Shown here: positions 21,099 to 31,546 of the stretch, piece by piece
How positions within the stretch are numbered: position 1 is the first letter of the stretch
Layout: every line of letters begins with the position of its first letter
Source: Nicotiana tabacum
Lineage: Eukaryota > Streptophyta > Magnoliopsida > Solanales > Solanaceae
Direction: 5' to 3'
NCBI RefSeq assembly: GCF_000715075.1
Contig: NC_134095.1
Coordinates: 45,672,806 to 45,736,805 of the forward strand
Length of the DNA stretch: 64,000 bases
Made by a program: the position numbers and the translations under genes
Notes under the pieces: generated by a model
What the model saw: the letters and a program-made list of their open reading frames with translations, nothing else
Told to the model about the DNA's origin: nothing
Database searches by the model: none

Positions 21099-23157
21099 TG
21101 TCACACCCCTTTTTTACCTTACTAAACCCTTTAAAATGATAAAGAGTGATTTTTAAAGCTCAAAAAGGTTTTCCAATTAGAAATTGACAAAAATTTGTGT
21201 TCAAATGGATTTCTCAAAGTCACCAACTGACATTTGGTTTCGGTATGTCAGGTCACTGTTTTTTTGAGAAAAAAGGATTTTTCTTTTAAAACACTTTAGA
21301 CTCCAAAACTAAGTCTGCACCAGAGATTCAGGTAAGGGGGTTCATTTGACTCGGGGAGAAGGTGTTAGGCATTTCCGGAGTCTCGTGAAAGTCACGATTG
21401 CGCACCTGATCTAGTTGGCTTTTAAAATATTCAAATTGAGGTAAAAATACAGAAAAAGGAAAATAAACATACAAGAGGCTCGAGGTCGTCCCCACCTAAA
21501 TAAAAAAAATAAGAGGAAAATACTAAAAGTCTATACTATTCTCACGCCACGATGATGTCATGGCTTCCATTTACTTTCACTTCGGGGCATACTCCGGATA
21601 AAAATAATATATACAAACTCTATGGGGCATTCCCCTATATATAGACTAAAGGGAATAACCTCTTACCTCGGCAAAATTAAAAGAAGCGACTTACAGTTTG
21701 CCTACCCGAGTGTGGTTGGCCTAAGCATGGTCCTAGCGAAGAAAGCGATAAAATAAATAAAATAAATTAAAAGCAATAAAATATTTAAAGTCTAATTTGT
21801 TTACATATGTTGTGTTACCTCCCACGATCCAATCAGACAATTCAATTTACTCTTTAAAGAGTATCTTAAGATTTAATTAAGATAAGCAATTCATCGTCAC
21901 TAGTGATCACTTAAATGTCATTCCGAACAAAAAATCAAAGCAGTAATGAACCAAAGATATCCAAATACCAAAAAAATCAGGGAAAGCGGAGAAATAGAAA
22001 TTAAAATAAACCCAAACGGACAAACATCACATTATGAATCACATAGTTCAAGAAAATGAAGATTAAGGGAAGAAATAGACCTCTAGTGGAGCAGTTTTCC
22101 TTTGAAATTGAAGAGTTTAATACGCCAAAAATTGATTTATACAATAAGATCGAACCATCAAAATCACGAACCGGAACCACAGACGGGAGGGGGTGGGGGT
22201 GGGAAAGAAGACTTTGAAAAGTAATTTTCGAAAGAAAAGTTAGGGAAATCATTTGAAAACTCAAAGAGAGTACAGATACACAACGAATATAAAGAGATCG
22301 GAGAAAAACTCAAAGGGTTAGGGTGTTAGAAGAACCCTAGAGATGAGAAAGGCTTTGAAAAGGTCACCGATCTGAGTCGGAGAGGTCAGAATTTGTGGTT
22401 GACCGGCAGAACAGAGGTGATAGGCGATGGCTTCTGAGGCTGGGATCTAGGGTGAAACTTGCATGGTGAAAATGGAAAGAAGAAGAAAAACTGCGAAGAT
22501 GGTGAAGCTTTTTTGGGATTGTGGCATTGGTGGTTGCCGGATTTCCAAGTGTTTGGTGGTTGGCGACGAGAGGGTTGGGGTGTGGCTACTATTTGTGTAG
22601 GAGAGGGTTATTCTTTGGAGAGGAGGAGATGGCCAGAAGCTTCGAGGTTCAGGAGGTATGGAAGGGTGGTCGTTAGATGTTGATGGGGGTGGCCACCATT
22701 ATTTGTGGGGGTGCTGCTGGAGGAGGGGGTCCGGTGGCGGTTGGTGCTTCTTGGTGAGAGGGAATTCAGGTTCTTCTTTTTTTTTGCAGGGGGGGGGTCT
22801 CTCTTACGGTTTGTGAAGGGTCCTCTCTTTTTAGGGAAGTGGGGGTATGGGCTAAGGGCTCAATTCCGAAAATGGGCCTAAAAAATGGAATGTTTTAGCC
22901 CATAAAATTAAAATGGGATTAGATTAAAATCATCATAAAATTAAAATAATATTGCTCCCAAAAAAATTAATATTTTTGAAAAAGATATGCAGTGAGGTAA
23001 AAAATTAAAGTGAAACTATTTTTGTGTTTTCGAATTTTATGTTCTAGTATTAGATTAAAAGTGAAAATAGGCTAAATCCTATTGAAATGAAAATAAATAA
23101 ATATTTTTAAAAATACTACTTTTAAAAGTTGTGCGGGTCAAAAATTACGTGCTTACA
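21099..23157 (-). repeat. 5' LTR of the Ogre/Tat-like element
   Basis: Plus-strand ends TGTCACACCCC and ACGTGCTTACA. It lacks about 150 bp present in the partner and has a different block at about 22188-22400, starting with a G-rich run (GGGAGGGGGTGGGGGTGGG). Confidence 0.9.
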
Positions 23158-23267
23158 TAGGCATCCGAAATTGACTTTTTTGATTAATAAATTTATGGCG
23201 GAAGTAAGGTTCCATCAGAAGGTTCTCTATTGTCACTTATCTAGGCTCAGAATTTGAACTATTTAAT

Positions 23268-23381
23268 ACAACAACAAGAACAACAGCAACAACAACAAAC
23301 CCAGTTTGATTCCAACATGTGGGGTCTAGGGAGGGTAGTCTGTACGCAGACCTTACCCCTGCCTAATGCAGGTATAGAGGC
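23268..23381 (-). mobile_element. TS-type SINE, 5'-truncated
   Basis: A perfect 16-bp duplication ATTTGAACTATTTAAT flanks it (23252-23267 and 23382-23397). Read on the minus strand it contains GGTAAGGTCTGCGTACAGAC and ACTACCCTCCCTAGACCCCA and ends in a TTG/TTGC tail. That is the arrangement of the nightshade TS SINE family, a tRNA-derived retroelement copied by LINE enzymes. At 114 bp it lacks the 5' part with the polymerase III promoter. The tail and the long duplication are seen directly; the family name is from memory. Confidence 0.85.
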
Positions 23382-23397
23382 ATTTGAACTATTTAAT

Positions 23398-24271
23398 CAT
23401 CGGCGAAAAATACTCAATTTCTTTCATTTTATTTGACACTATTTTTTTATTATATTCTATAAGAATGACACGTTTATATATTTTTTTAATAAATTTCTTT
23501 TATAGGTAAACAAATGTTATGACGTATTTAAAATTTTATAATCGTATAAAATATTATAATATGATCAAACCTATAAATTTTAAGTTTTAGTAATTTTTTT
23601 TAGATTTTATTTTGAGTCAAAATGAGAAGAGGGAGTACTCATTATTGCTCCTTATAAATATGCTTACCTATCTCAACTCTGTCACTTGCTTTCATTTCAA
23701 CCCCCCACCCCCCCCACTTTTTTACTTAGAAATGAATTACTAATTATTTCAAGTTGAAGTTTAAATCCTTTGTCAGAACTTGTGAAACAAACTTCAACAA
23801 TCAAATAAATAAGATAATTTGCAAGTTGACGTTGTAAAATTATTTGTAAGTGAAATAATTAAACAAACAGGTAAATATAATCTTGCGTATGGACCTGTGT
23901 GGTAGCTACAATAACTCGATAAGTTGGCGACCTAACATTAAATTTTTTGGGAGCCAAACCTTTCTTTTTTGCTTAATTAATGGCTAGTTTTTGACAAGTA
24001 TGAGAAAAGATATCTTGTTGGAAAGTAGAAACTTGAACAAAAGTATGCTGAAACAATTCTCTTCTTTTCATAAAATTATTCACTCATATGAATAATTCGG
24101 AGAAAGAAGCTATGTTTAAGTTGTAAAAATATATTAAATAGTGTGAGTCTTCTGAAAAAATCGTACAAAATTGATCCAAAACGAATAATATACTGTCACG
24201 TTAAAAATTACATTATCTTGCTTAGACCAACAATGTCCGCTATTTGGAGTAAAAGGTAGCAGGGGAAAGGG
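23398..24271. other. Unassigned AT-rich intergenic sequence
   Basis: About 870 bp with no coding features and no terminal or tandem repeats that I can see; a short C-run lies at 23701-23717. Confidence 0.45.
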
Positions 24272-24276
24272 TGATC

Positions 24277-24564
24277 TGTTCATGTAGTGGGTTTCAATGG
24301 AGGAAACCCTAGCTGTACAATAGAGAGAAAAGGGGAAAAGAAAGCATCAGAAAAAATATCTATACGATGAATAAATCTTCTAACGTCTTATTTCTGAAAT
24401 ACAAGTATTTGTATTTGTATTACAATGTGGCTATCTCTACAAAGGTAAAATGTCTAAAGAATATAAAAGTTATGCGCTATGCGAGTATATTATTATACAG
24501 GCCGCTGAGAGAGGATTGGGCCTGATTTGAAGAAGTCCGAAACTGAGGCCCAATGTGCGCAACA
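24277..24564 (-). repeat. 3' LTR of copia-2
   Basis: Plus-strand ends TGTTCATGTAGTGGG and GTGCGCAACA. Next to its TG end it lacks about 18 bp that the partner has (AGAAGATCAGAGTGAGCT region). Confidence 0.92.
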
Positions 24565-24585
24565 CCCCCCCCCCCAAGCTTTGGG
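24565..24585 (-). other. Polypurine tract of copia-2 with an 11-G run
   Basis: On the minus strand AAGCTTGGGGGGGGGGG directly precedes the LTR start TGTTGCGC. The run of 11 is unusually long for a purine primer. Confidence 0.85.
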
Positions 24586-24611
24586 GGTGATAACACTCCA
24601 AGCTTGCCTAG

Positions 24612-25113
24612 TCAATGACGGTGATAGAGGCCTATAAGGGGCTTGGTCATGATATCAGCCAATTGGTCAGCACTTGCAACATAATGAAGGGAGATCAAAC
24701 CAAAAGTAACATTGTCGCGCACATAATGACGGTCAATCTCGATGTGTTTGGTGCACTCATGAAAGACTGGGTTCTTAGAAATGTGTAGGGTAGCCTGATT
24801 TGTCACAAAAAATAGGAACATGATGAGAAATAGAGACACCAAAATCAACAAGTAACCTGATTAACCATGACACCTCAGCAACTACTTGTCGAAGGGCTCT
24901 ATATTCAACCTCAGCAGAGGACAGTGATACAGTTTGCTGCTTTTTTCTCTTCCAAGAAATAGGGAAGCCACCAAGAGTAATAAAATAACTAGATATAGAT
25001 TTCCTGGACATAACACAAGCTGTCCAGTCTGAATCAGAATAAGCCTTGAGAGTAAATTCAGCACCAGGAGAAAGAAGAATGCCCATAGTTGGGGTAGCAA
25101 ATAAGTACCTCAA
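24612..25113 (-). pseudogene. copia-2 RNase H remnant
   Basis: Two frames. 24775-25113 has MGILLSPGAEFTLKAYSDSDW, then ISWKRKKQQTVSLSSAEVEY, with the RNase H acidic residues in AYSDSDW and SSAEVEY. 24612-24851 has KNPVFHECTKHIEIDRHYVR and ADQLADIMTKPL, the end of the copia polyprotein. A frameshift at about 24800 separates them. Confidence 0.9.
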
Positions 25114-25129
25114 AATATGGATATCAATA

Positions 25130-25869
25130 AGCTTGTAAAGGTCCTGAGGAGCTTGGAGGAATTGACTGAGGTGTTATATTGAAAAAGCAATATCAGGTCT
25201 TGTGTGTTGTAGGAAATTAAGTTTGCCAACTATCCTCCTATAAGTACTAGGATCAGATAGTGGCTCCCATATATCGGTTGAGAGATTGACAGAACTATCT
25301 AGAGGAGTGACCACAGAGGAAAACTTCTGGCGATGGAACTCTGAAAGTAAATCAGAGGTAAATTTGTGTTGATTCATAAGAAAATCAGCAACAACCTTAG
25401 TAACTTCCAGGCCCAAAAAATAGTGAATAGACCCTGGGTCCTTGATTTTAAACTGAGCATCAAGGAAGGCCTCGACAACATTTAGTTCAAAAACATCATC
25501 ACCAGCTAGAAGGATGTCACCAACATAAACAGCTAGAACTGTGAGGGAATTGCCAGTGGACTTGAGGAATAAAGAATAGTTATTTTTACTCGGAATGTAG
25601 CCTCTACTGAGCAAGTCCTCAGATAGCTTAGAAAACCACTGTCTAGAGGCCTGCTTGAGTCCATATAGAGACTTCCTTAACTTGCAAATCAATGGAGAAG
25701 AGGAAGAGGGAGATGTGGAAGAAAATTGCAAACCAGGAAGGATCTTCATATAAACTTCTTCATGAAGATCACCATGTAAAAAGGCGTTGTTGACATCAAG
25801 TTGATAAACAATCCAATTTCTCAAGGCAGCAACAGTAAGAAGGCATTTAATGGTGGTGAATTTAACCAC
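25130..25869 (-). pseudogene. copia-2 reverse transcriptase remnant with altered active site
   Basis: 231-residue frame: WIVYQLDVNNAFLHGDLHEE, KSLYGLKQASRQWFSKL, then AVYVGDILLAGDD, KIKDPGSIHYFLGLEV and RRIVGKLNFLQHTRPDI. The catalytic YVDD reads YVGD because the codon is GGT rather than GAT, so the first catalytic aspartate is gone. A stop at about 25174 interrupts the run into the RNase H region. Confidence 0.93.
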
Positions 25870-25963
25870 AGGGGAAAAAGTCTTATTGTAATCAATGCCT
25901 TCTTTTGAGTGTCACCCTTTATCATTAATTTGGCCTTGTACCTTTCAGTGAACCATCAGACCT

Positions 25964-26686
25964 TTATTTGATCTTGCAGACCGATTTGCAAGGTATAAGC
26001 TTCTTGTGACTGGGAAGAGGAACAATGTCCCAAGTGTGGTTTGCATCTAAAGCATGGAATTCCTTTAGCATGGCCTCCGGCCAAGCAGGATGAGATACGT
26101 CATGTTGGTAAAACTGGGGCTCATGCATGTGCAAAGAAGTGGAAGTGACCTTAGAAACTAGAGAGGTAGGAGCCTTAAAAGCAAGAAATGGACAAACATA
26201 ATCCTTTAAATGAGGTGGAGGATTATTGATCACGGAGAAATGTCTGACAGGGAGAGAAACATAAGGAGTAGGAGGGATAGCAGGCGAAGAAGGAGAAAGA
26301 GGATCAGTGGTAAAGGAAGGAGAATGAGAAATAACAGGAGGAGAGGGAATGGGAGAAGGAAAAGTAGCAGAAGTGGGAAAAGGAGGAGAGTTAGGTAAAT
26401 TTACAAAAGGAGAAGAAGAAGGAGGAAAAATTTGTGAAGGAGTAGATGAATAAGGAAATACATGCTCATAAAAGGCAACATCCCTAGAATATAGGATAGC
26501 ATGGTTGTAAAGAGTTAGCAACTTGTAGCCTCTCTTGCTACAGGGGGTAGCCCAAAAAAATGCAAGAAAATGCTCTTGTCTGAAACTTGTCTCTTCCAGA
26601 TTTGGGTGTGGTGGCATAGCATAATCATCCAAAAGATCTAATATAATCATAGTGGGGGGGGGGGGGGTGACCATGCAATTTTTCAT
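25964..26686 (-). pseudogene. copia-2 linker between integrase and reverse transcriptase
   Basis: 240-residue frame. The start overlaps a run of 14 Gs on the plus strand (26654-26667). The centre is very rich in Pro and Ser (SPPVISHSPSFTTDPLSPSS). The C-terminal part has the usual entry to the RT region, HPAWPEAMLKEFHALDANHT, then WDIVPLPSHKKLIPCKSVCK. The proline-rich linker is normal for copia polyproteins; its antisense reading gives an artefactual arginine-rich frame. Confidence 0.82.
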
Positions 26687-26753
26687 ATGGGAATATGTTG
26701 TTCAGGACAGTGGAGGGAAATCTATTGATGTGGTATGTGGCTGTGAGAACACA

Positions 26754-27509
26754 TTAACCCCAATACTTGGTAGGCAAATGTGATTGGAAAAGCAAAGCTC
26801 TAGAAGTTTCTATAAGGTGTGCGTGCTTTCTTTCCACAATACCATTCTGTTGAGGAGTATGAGGGATGGTAGTTTGGTGTAGTATACCTTGGAAAGTAAA
26901 GAAAGAGTTGGACTCAGAACTAGTTCCTAGTTCAAAAGCATTATCAGAAATGAAACATTGAACTGAAGTGTGAAATTGAGTTTGAACCATAGACGTGAAT
27001 GCCTTTAAGACAAAAAGAGCATTGCTTTTAGAGGAGAGTAGATGTGTCCAAGTCACCCTAGTGTAATCATCTACTAGAGTTAGAAAATACTTGAAACCAT
27101 TGTAAGTGGGGGTATGGTAGGGGCCCCAAATATCAATGTGAACTGACTTGAAAGGGGCTGAAAAATAAATGGTATTGTCAGGGAAGGGCAGTCTCTGTTG
27201 TCTAGCCGTGGGACAAATAGGACATATAAAAGGCTGTTTGGAAGAGATTTTATCAGAAATGAAAGGAATGAATTTCGTCCTATGATAAGGCATATAACCC
27301 ATTCTTTGATGCCAAAAATAGTCTATTTTATTCATGTGAATGGGTGGATTACAAGAGGGACTGGGGGAGGGGATCATTAACAGAAGTAGAACTAGAATAG
27401 GTAAAGGCAATAGAATCAGAAGCATTACATTGTGAAGGTAAGGAACAAAAAAGAGATTGAACATCATCAACAAGATGAAGGAAATACAGCCCATTATCAG
27501 CTCTACCAA
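26754..27509 (-). pseudogene. copia-2 integrase remnant
   Basis: 251-residue frame; the first 55 or so residues are probably out of the original frame. The zinc site has His 67 (WHQRMG), Tyr 72 where a His is expected, and Cys 96 and Cys 99 (CPIC). The catalytic core keeps Asp 126 (HIDIWGP), Asp 189 (FISDN) and Glu 226 (QQNGIVERKH). The His-to-Tyr change would weaken zinc binding. Confidence 0.92.
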
Positions 27510-27586
27510 TTTTCAATGGTCTCTTCAGAGAAGGGCCCTGTAAAAAAATATTTAGAAATGGTTAGAACTGCATAACAGTTAAACTT

Positions 27587-27976
27587 TTAAAGCAGATGGT
27601 AAATGGAAATTAGATTGAATTGGAAAGAGGGAACAAGAAGAATATTGTGGAGAATTATGTCAGATCTAAGTTGTAGAGAGCCAATGGAGACAAATTTCAC
27701 TTTGTAGCCATTTGGTAAAGTTATAAAATAAGGTCTAGCCAGTGGTGATAAATTGTGGAGTAAATTTTTGTTAGGGGTCATGTGATTTGTGGCCCCCGAG
27801 TCTAAGATCCAAATATCTATGGTGAATTGAGATGATGCACAAGCATGGAAGTCTACAGAATTAACTACAGAACTACATAACAAACTTGCAAAATTTGCAT
27901 AAGCAGTGTTCTCTCCAGAAGATAGGTTATTGTTGTTGGCCCCATGGTAGATATGAGATTGATGCAGTAAACTCAT
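27587..27976 (-). pseudogene. copia-2 protease remnant
   Basis: 129-residue frame with the aspartic protease motif WILDSGATNHMTPN near residue 56, followed by the usual LPNGYKVKF and ILLVPSFQFNLIS. The catalytic Asp is kept. A break at the C-terminal end separates it from integrase. Confidence 0.9.
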
Positions 27977-28139
27977 AAGGTGTTGATATTGCTCTTGATT
28001 AAAACCATTTAAAGAAATATCAGGAGGTGTAGAACCTTGGGGAGAAGCTTATGGAAGACCAGAGGAAGAAGCATCAACATGCACATAAGAGGCTGATCTT
28101 TTGTTCTTATTGAACTTGAAATTAGGAGGAAATTCATGG

Positions 28140-29000
28140 AGTTTGTAACATTTTTCAATAGTGTGCCCAGGTTTTTGCAATATTTTCAAGATATAAACTG
28201 ATTAGGTCTCTTCGTGTCAAATTGAATTCTTTGATTGAAAGCCTTCTGACTATTGTTAGGAGCAGAAGAAGCAGAGAAAGAGACAGATTCAGCAGAAAAA
28301 CCTAGAGAGGATGCTTTCTCTCTTTGCTTTTCATCATGCTGCAGAATAGAGTAGGCTTTACTGACAGTTGGGAGAGGGGTCACCATAAGGATGATGCTTT
28401 TGACTGTGGAGTATGAGTCATTTAGCCTAGCAAGAAACCAGAATAGTTTGAGTTTCTCTAGGAATTTAGGAAGGGCTCCACATGAGCAAACAAGTCCGAC
28501 GTAAGTTGTGTTCATCTCATCCCAAAGACTGCGTAGTTTGGTGAAATATGAAGCTATGTATGAGGTCCTTTGGGAGATAGAACCAATCTCCCTTTGGATT
28601 TGAATGAATTTTGACCCATTTGATTGACCAAACCTCTCATTTATATCCAACCATACCTCTCTAGAAGTGTCATACCCTAATACACTGGTAGCAATCTCTC
28701 TAGACAAAGAATTGGTGATCCAAGCAATCACCATATCGTAGCACATTTTCCAATAGGGGTAATAAGGAGAATCCTTAATAGGTTTATCATGATGGAAATT
28801 AATTAGCCTAATTTATTCTTGGCAGAAAGAGACACAAGCATGTTCTTCCTCCAAGCCACAAAACCAGTACCATCAAAAGGAGGGGAGACTAAGTGAGTAA
28901 CAAGACTATCAGAAGGGTAAACGTACAAAGGATGTGAAAAATCTAAGGTGAAAGTTGAAAAACCCTCTGATGAATTGACTTCGTCAATAGCCATAAGCAA
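28140..29000 (-). pseudogene. copia-2 gag remnant
   Basis: Start at the ATG at 29000 (MLMAIDEVNSSEG). 28803-29000 contains HPLYVYPSDS and FVAWRKNMLVSLSAKNKLG. After a one-base shift, 28186-28746 continues with WITNSLSREIATSVLGY, EVWLDINERFGQSNGSK, QIQREIGSISQ and SYFTKLRSLWDEM, the copia gag core. The zinc knuckle at about 28140-28190 reads CKKPGHTIEKCYKL only if a one-base loss in an A-run is ignored. Confidence 0.88.
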
Positions 29001-29334
29001 AACTCAATTTTAATACAACAAAGACAGAAATAAAAGATTATAAGGCTAAGATTGATGAAAGAAATACAAAAAATTGAGGCTTGAGGAAGATAATACAAAT
29101 TTTGCTTCAATAACTCTATATCAACAGCAAAACTCTTCACGAGTTAACGAGATGACAGTAGAGGAAGTCCTCAACTACTATTTCACCATAGATGACAGTA
29201 GATACCTTGGAATTTCAGCAGAAAATGAAGCTTCTTCAAATGTTAGGGTTTCTTCGAACTTGTCGAAAACCACAGAATCCAACCTCGAGGCTAGGATCGA
29301 AAGAAAGAGGAGAACGAATAAAGTTTATTCACCC

Positions 29335-29346
29335 GCTCTGATATCA
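29335..29346 (-). other. Primer-binding site of copia-2
   Basis: The minus strand reads TGATATCAGAGC, the initiator tRNA-Met site with one change (TGG to TGA). Confidence 0.88.
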
Positions 29347-29646
29347 TGTTAGAAGATCAGAGTGAGCTTATGCAGTGGGTTTCAATGGAGGAAACCCTAG
29401 CTGTACAACAGAGAGAAAAAAGGAAAAGAAAGCATCAGTCAAAATATCTATATGATGAATGAATCTTCTAGCCTCTTATTTCCGGAAATACAAGTATTTA
29501 TATTTGTATTACAATGTGGTTATCTCTACAAAGGTAAAATGTCTAAAGAATATAAAAGTTATGTGTGTGTGTTATTGTGTAGGCCGCTGAGAGAGGATTG
29601 GTCCTGATAAGAAGAAGTCCGAAATTAAGGCCCAATGTGCTCAACA
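29347..29646 (-). repeat. 5' LTR of copia-2
   Basis: Plus-strand ends TGTTAGAAGATCAG and GTGCTCAACA; partner of 24277-24564. Confidence 0.94.
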
Positions 29647-29651
29647 TGATC

Positions 29652-29961
29652 TTGATCATAGTAGTTTGACCTGAGGATGGTGTAAACATAGATAAAATCA
29701 GTCATTTAGTATTTCAATTTTCACTCTCGCAAAAAAATTATAGGTGTGATTGTGAATATGAACTATCATAAAAACACGCAGTATGTTCAATTAACTCCAA
29801 TATATATTCCCGAAGTTTTGTTAAACAATTCCAGAAAAGTTTTCATGATTCAATTAAAGATCTGTCGATTACCAAATGTCTTGCAACTTACAATTTTTCT
29901 TTCAAACAACTACTATGACTGACAGTTCACATCCTTTAAAGATAATTGCTAATTCGTGAAC
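29652..29961. other. Unassigned spacer between copia-2 and Athila-1
   Basis: About 310 bp, AT-rich, with no features seen. Confidence 0.45.
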
Positions 29962-30884
29962 CCAACTGATCATGTCCAACCCTACACCACTACAGAATGG
30001 CGAGAGCAGTCGATGCAGCTCTTACCCGAGAAGGTCGAGATCGAATCCACAGGGAGCTATAACAATGTTTGGAGTTGGATTTCTATCTAATCTAGCAGTG
30101 CGTAGTGATCTTAATTACCCTTCCAATCATATTTGTTTTTTTGTTACTTCTAATTTTATACTAATGATATGCAAAATTAAGCTAAGTATAAATGTTTGTA
30201 AGGTTTTCTAAATGGTTAAAGAGGCACTAGGGAAATGACTTTCCCCTAAGTGAATACTTGACGGGTTCTAAAGCCTAAGGCAAAGTTGTTATGTTTGGGA
30301 TCGTGATATAGCCAATGCACGAAACTACTCACTCTACACCTCTCGGTAGCTTGAGTGACTTTGCCCTAATTGACTTTCTCAAGACCAATTGGGTGTCAAA
30401 ATTGTGCAAGCAATATAGGCTCAAGTCGGGTATTATTATCTCTAGGTTTAACCCTTTAATTGGGGCTATCAGTCTCTTGAGTACACCACAATTCCTTGTT
30501 GGACTGATTTTTCTAGACTCGAGCTCTCTTTCTCAAGAAGAGCTCAAGTCAAAAAGGCACAAATTAGTGTTTGCAACCACTAATTTAACATGGAAAACAC
30601 AAATCGGGCCAAATATCAACCATCCATAAACATCTAAACCTTAAAACAAAAGATCCATCAAATACCCACACTAGGGTTGAGCCACAACCCTAGCTAATGG
30701 GTCTAGCTACTCATAATAATGGAAGAAATCAGATATTGAGATGAAGAGTAACCCATAAAATATAATTACAAGCTAAGATTCAAAGATTCAATGTTAAACT
30801 AGCTACACAATTGCTCAAAATAGCTAAAATTGCCGTTCATGTGCTCAGCTACAGATAAGATATCCTAAAAATTTGAAAAAGAAG

Positions 30885-30892
30885 TATTTATA
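30885..30892 (-). promoter_or_regulatory. LTR TATA box (Athila-1)
   Basis: TATAAATA on the minus strand, with the GC-rich repeat cluster about 40 bases upstream on that strand. The same arrangement occurs in both Athila-2 LTRs. Confidence 0.65.
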
Positions 30893-30934
30893 CAAGGCCG
30901 AATTTTCTGGACAAAAATACCCCTGATAAAGGTA

Positions 30935-31317
30935 CTGCAGACAGCAAAAAATGAACCGTGGCCGCAGTAAGGCTTTTTGGCTTAAAGTTTTGGTCTCTGA
31001 ATTTGGCTACCACGAACTATAGTAAATGGACCGCGGCCGTGATGGCTTCACCGTGCACAGCAACAAATGGACCGCGGACCGTGGTGTCTTGAAACTTCCA
31101 AACTTCACATTCTCTGAATCCCTTCTCCACGGACCGCAACAAATGGATTGCGGCCACGATGAGGCTACCGTGGCCGCGAAGAATCTACCGTGGACCGCAT
31201 TGCTTGAACTTCCAAAATTGCATTCTCCCTGAACTTTGCCATCGCGGACCGCAATAAAAGCACTGCGGTCGCGGTGGGTCTTTTACGATCGCGGTGGGTC
31301 TTTTGCAGTCGCGGTGG
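30935..31317. repeat. GC-rich palindrome cluster in the LTR (Athila-1)
   Basis: Irregular array of units such as GACCGCGGCCGTGATGG and ATCGCGGACCGCAATAAAAG. No intact GCGGCCGC remains here, unlike in Athila-2. Confidence 0.8.
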
Positions 31318-31524
31318 ATTTACTGTTGTAGCAGTTCTTTGACTTGTTCATGGCACTTGTGCAAGTTTCACTCCTTTTTGAGTTGGTTTTGACTTCCATG
31401 TCACTTTTTGACCAATCACTGCAAACAAGCACAACATGTAAGCTTTCAGGATTACTTGTATACATTTTTAATCCAAAACTCAAGCAAAAAGGAGTATAAA
31501 ATAGTCTAGAATCCCTAGTTATCA

Positions 31525-31546
31525 ACACCCCCAAATTTAAGCTTTT
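31525..31546 (-). other. Terminal polypurine tract of Athila-1
   Basis: The minus strand reads AAAAGCTTAAATTTGGGGGTGT directly before the LTR. Confidence 0.82.

Larger units (their letters stand above)
10409..23157 (-). mobile_element. Ogre/Tat-like Ty3/gypsy element with pol core deleted (12.7 kb)
   Basis: Two related LTRs (2263 and 2059 bp) start TG and end CA. They are flanked by TAGAC (10404-10408) and TAGGC (23158-23162), a 5-bp duplication with one change. The primer site beside the right LTR and the purine tract beside the left LTR set the orientation. Inside, in reading order, are a 2-kb leader, a broken gag of Ogre/Tat type, a short spacer, the integrase tail, and a 3.9-kb 3' region with a long minisatellite. 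The catalytic parts of protease, reverse transcriptase, RNase H and integrase are missing, so movement would have needed enzymes from a relative. The lineage call rests on recalled gag and integrase-tail motifs. Confidence 0.88.
24277..29646 (-). mobile_element. Ty1/copia LTR retrotransposon, complete but degenerate (copia-2)
   Basis: 5.4 kb between LTRs of 288 and 300 bp with a perfect 5-bp duplication TGATC (24272-24276 and 29647-29651). The primer site lies by the right LTR and a G-rich tract (minus strand) by the left LTR. The domain order is the copia one. It belongs to a different family from copia-1: the LTRs are unrelated and the polyprotein differs. Frameshifts occur in gag, between gag and protease, between protease and integrase and in RNase H, and the RT active site is mutated. 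Confidence 0.95.
29967..31524 (-). repeat. 3' LTR of Athila-1
   Basis: Plus-strand ends TGATCATGTCC and CCCTAGTTATCA, matching both Athila-2 LTRs. It contains a TATA box and a cluster of GC-rich palindromes, decayed compared with Athila-2. Confidence 0.9.

Noticed and set aside
26210..26398. Arginine-rich plus-strand frame
   Set aside because: It is the antisense of the Pro/Ser-rich linker of copia-2 pol.
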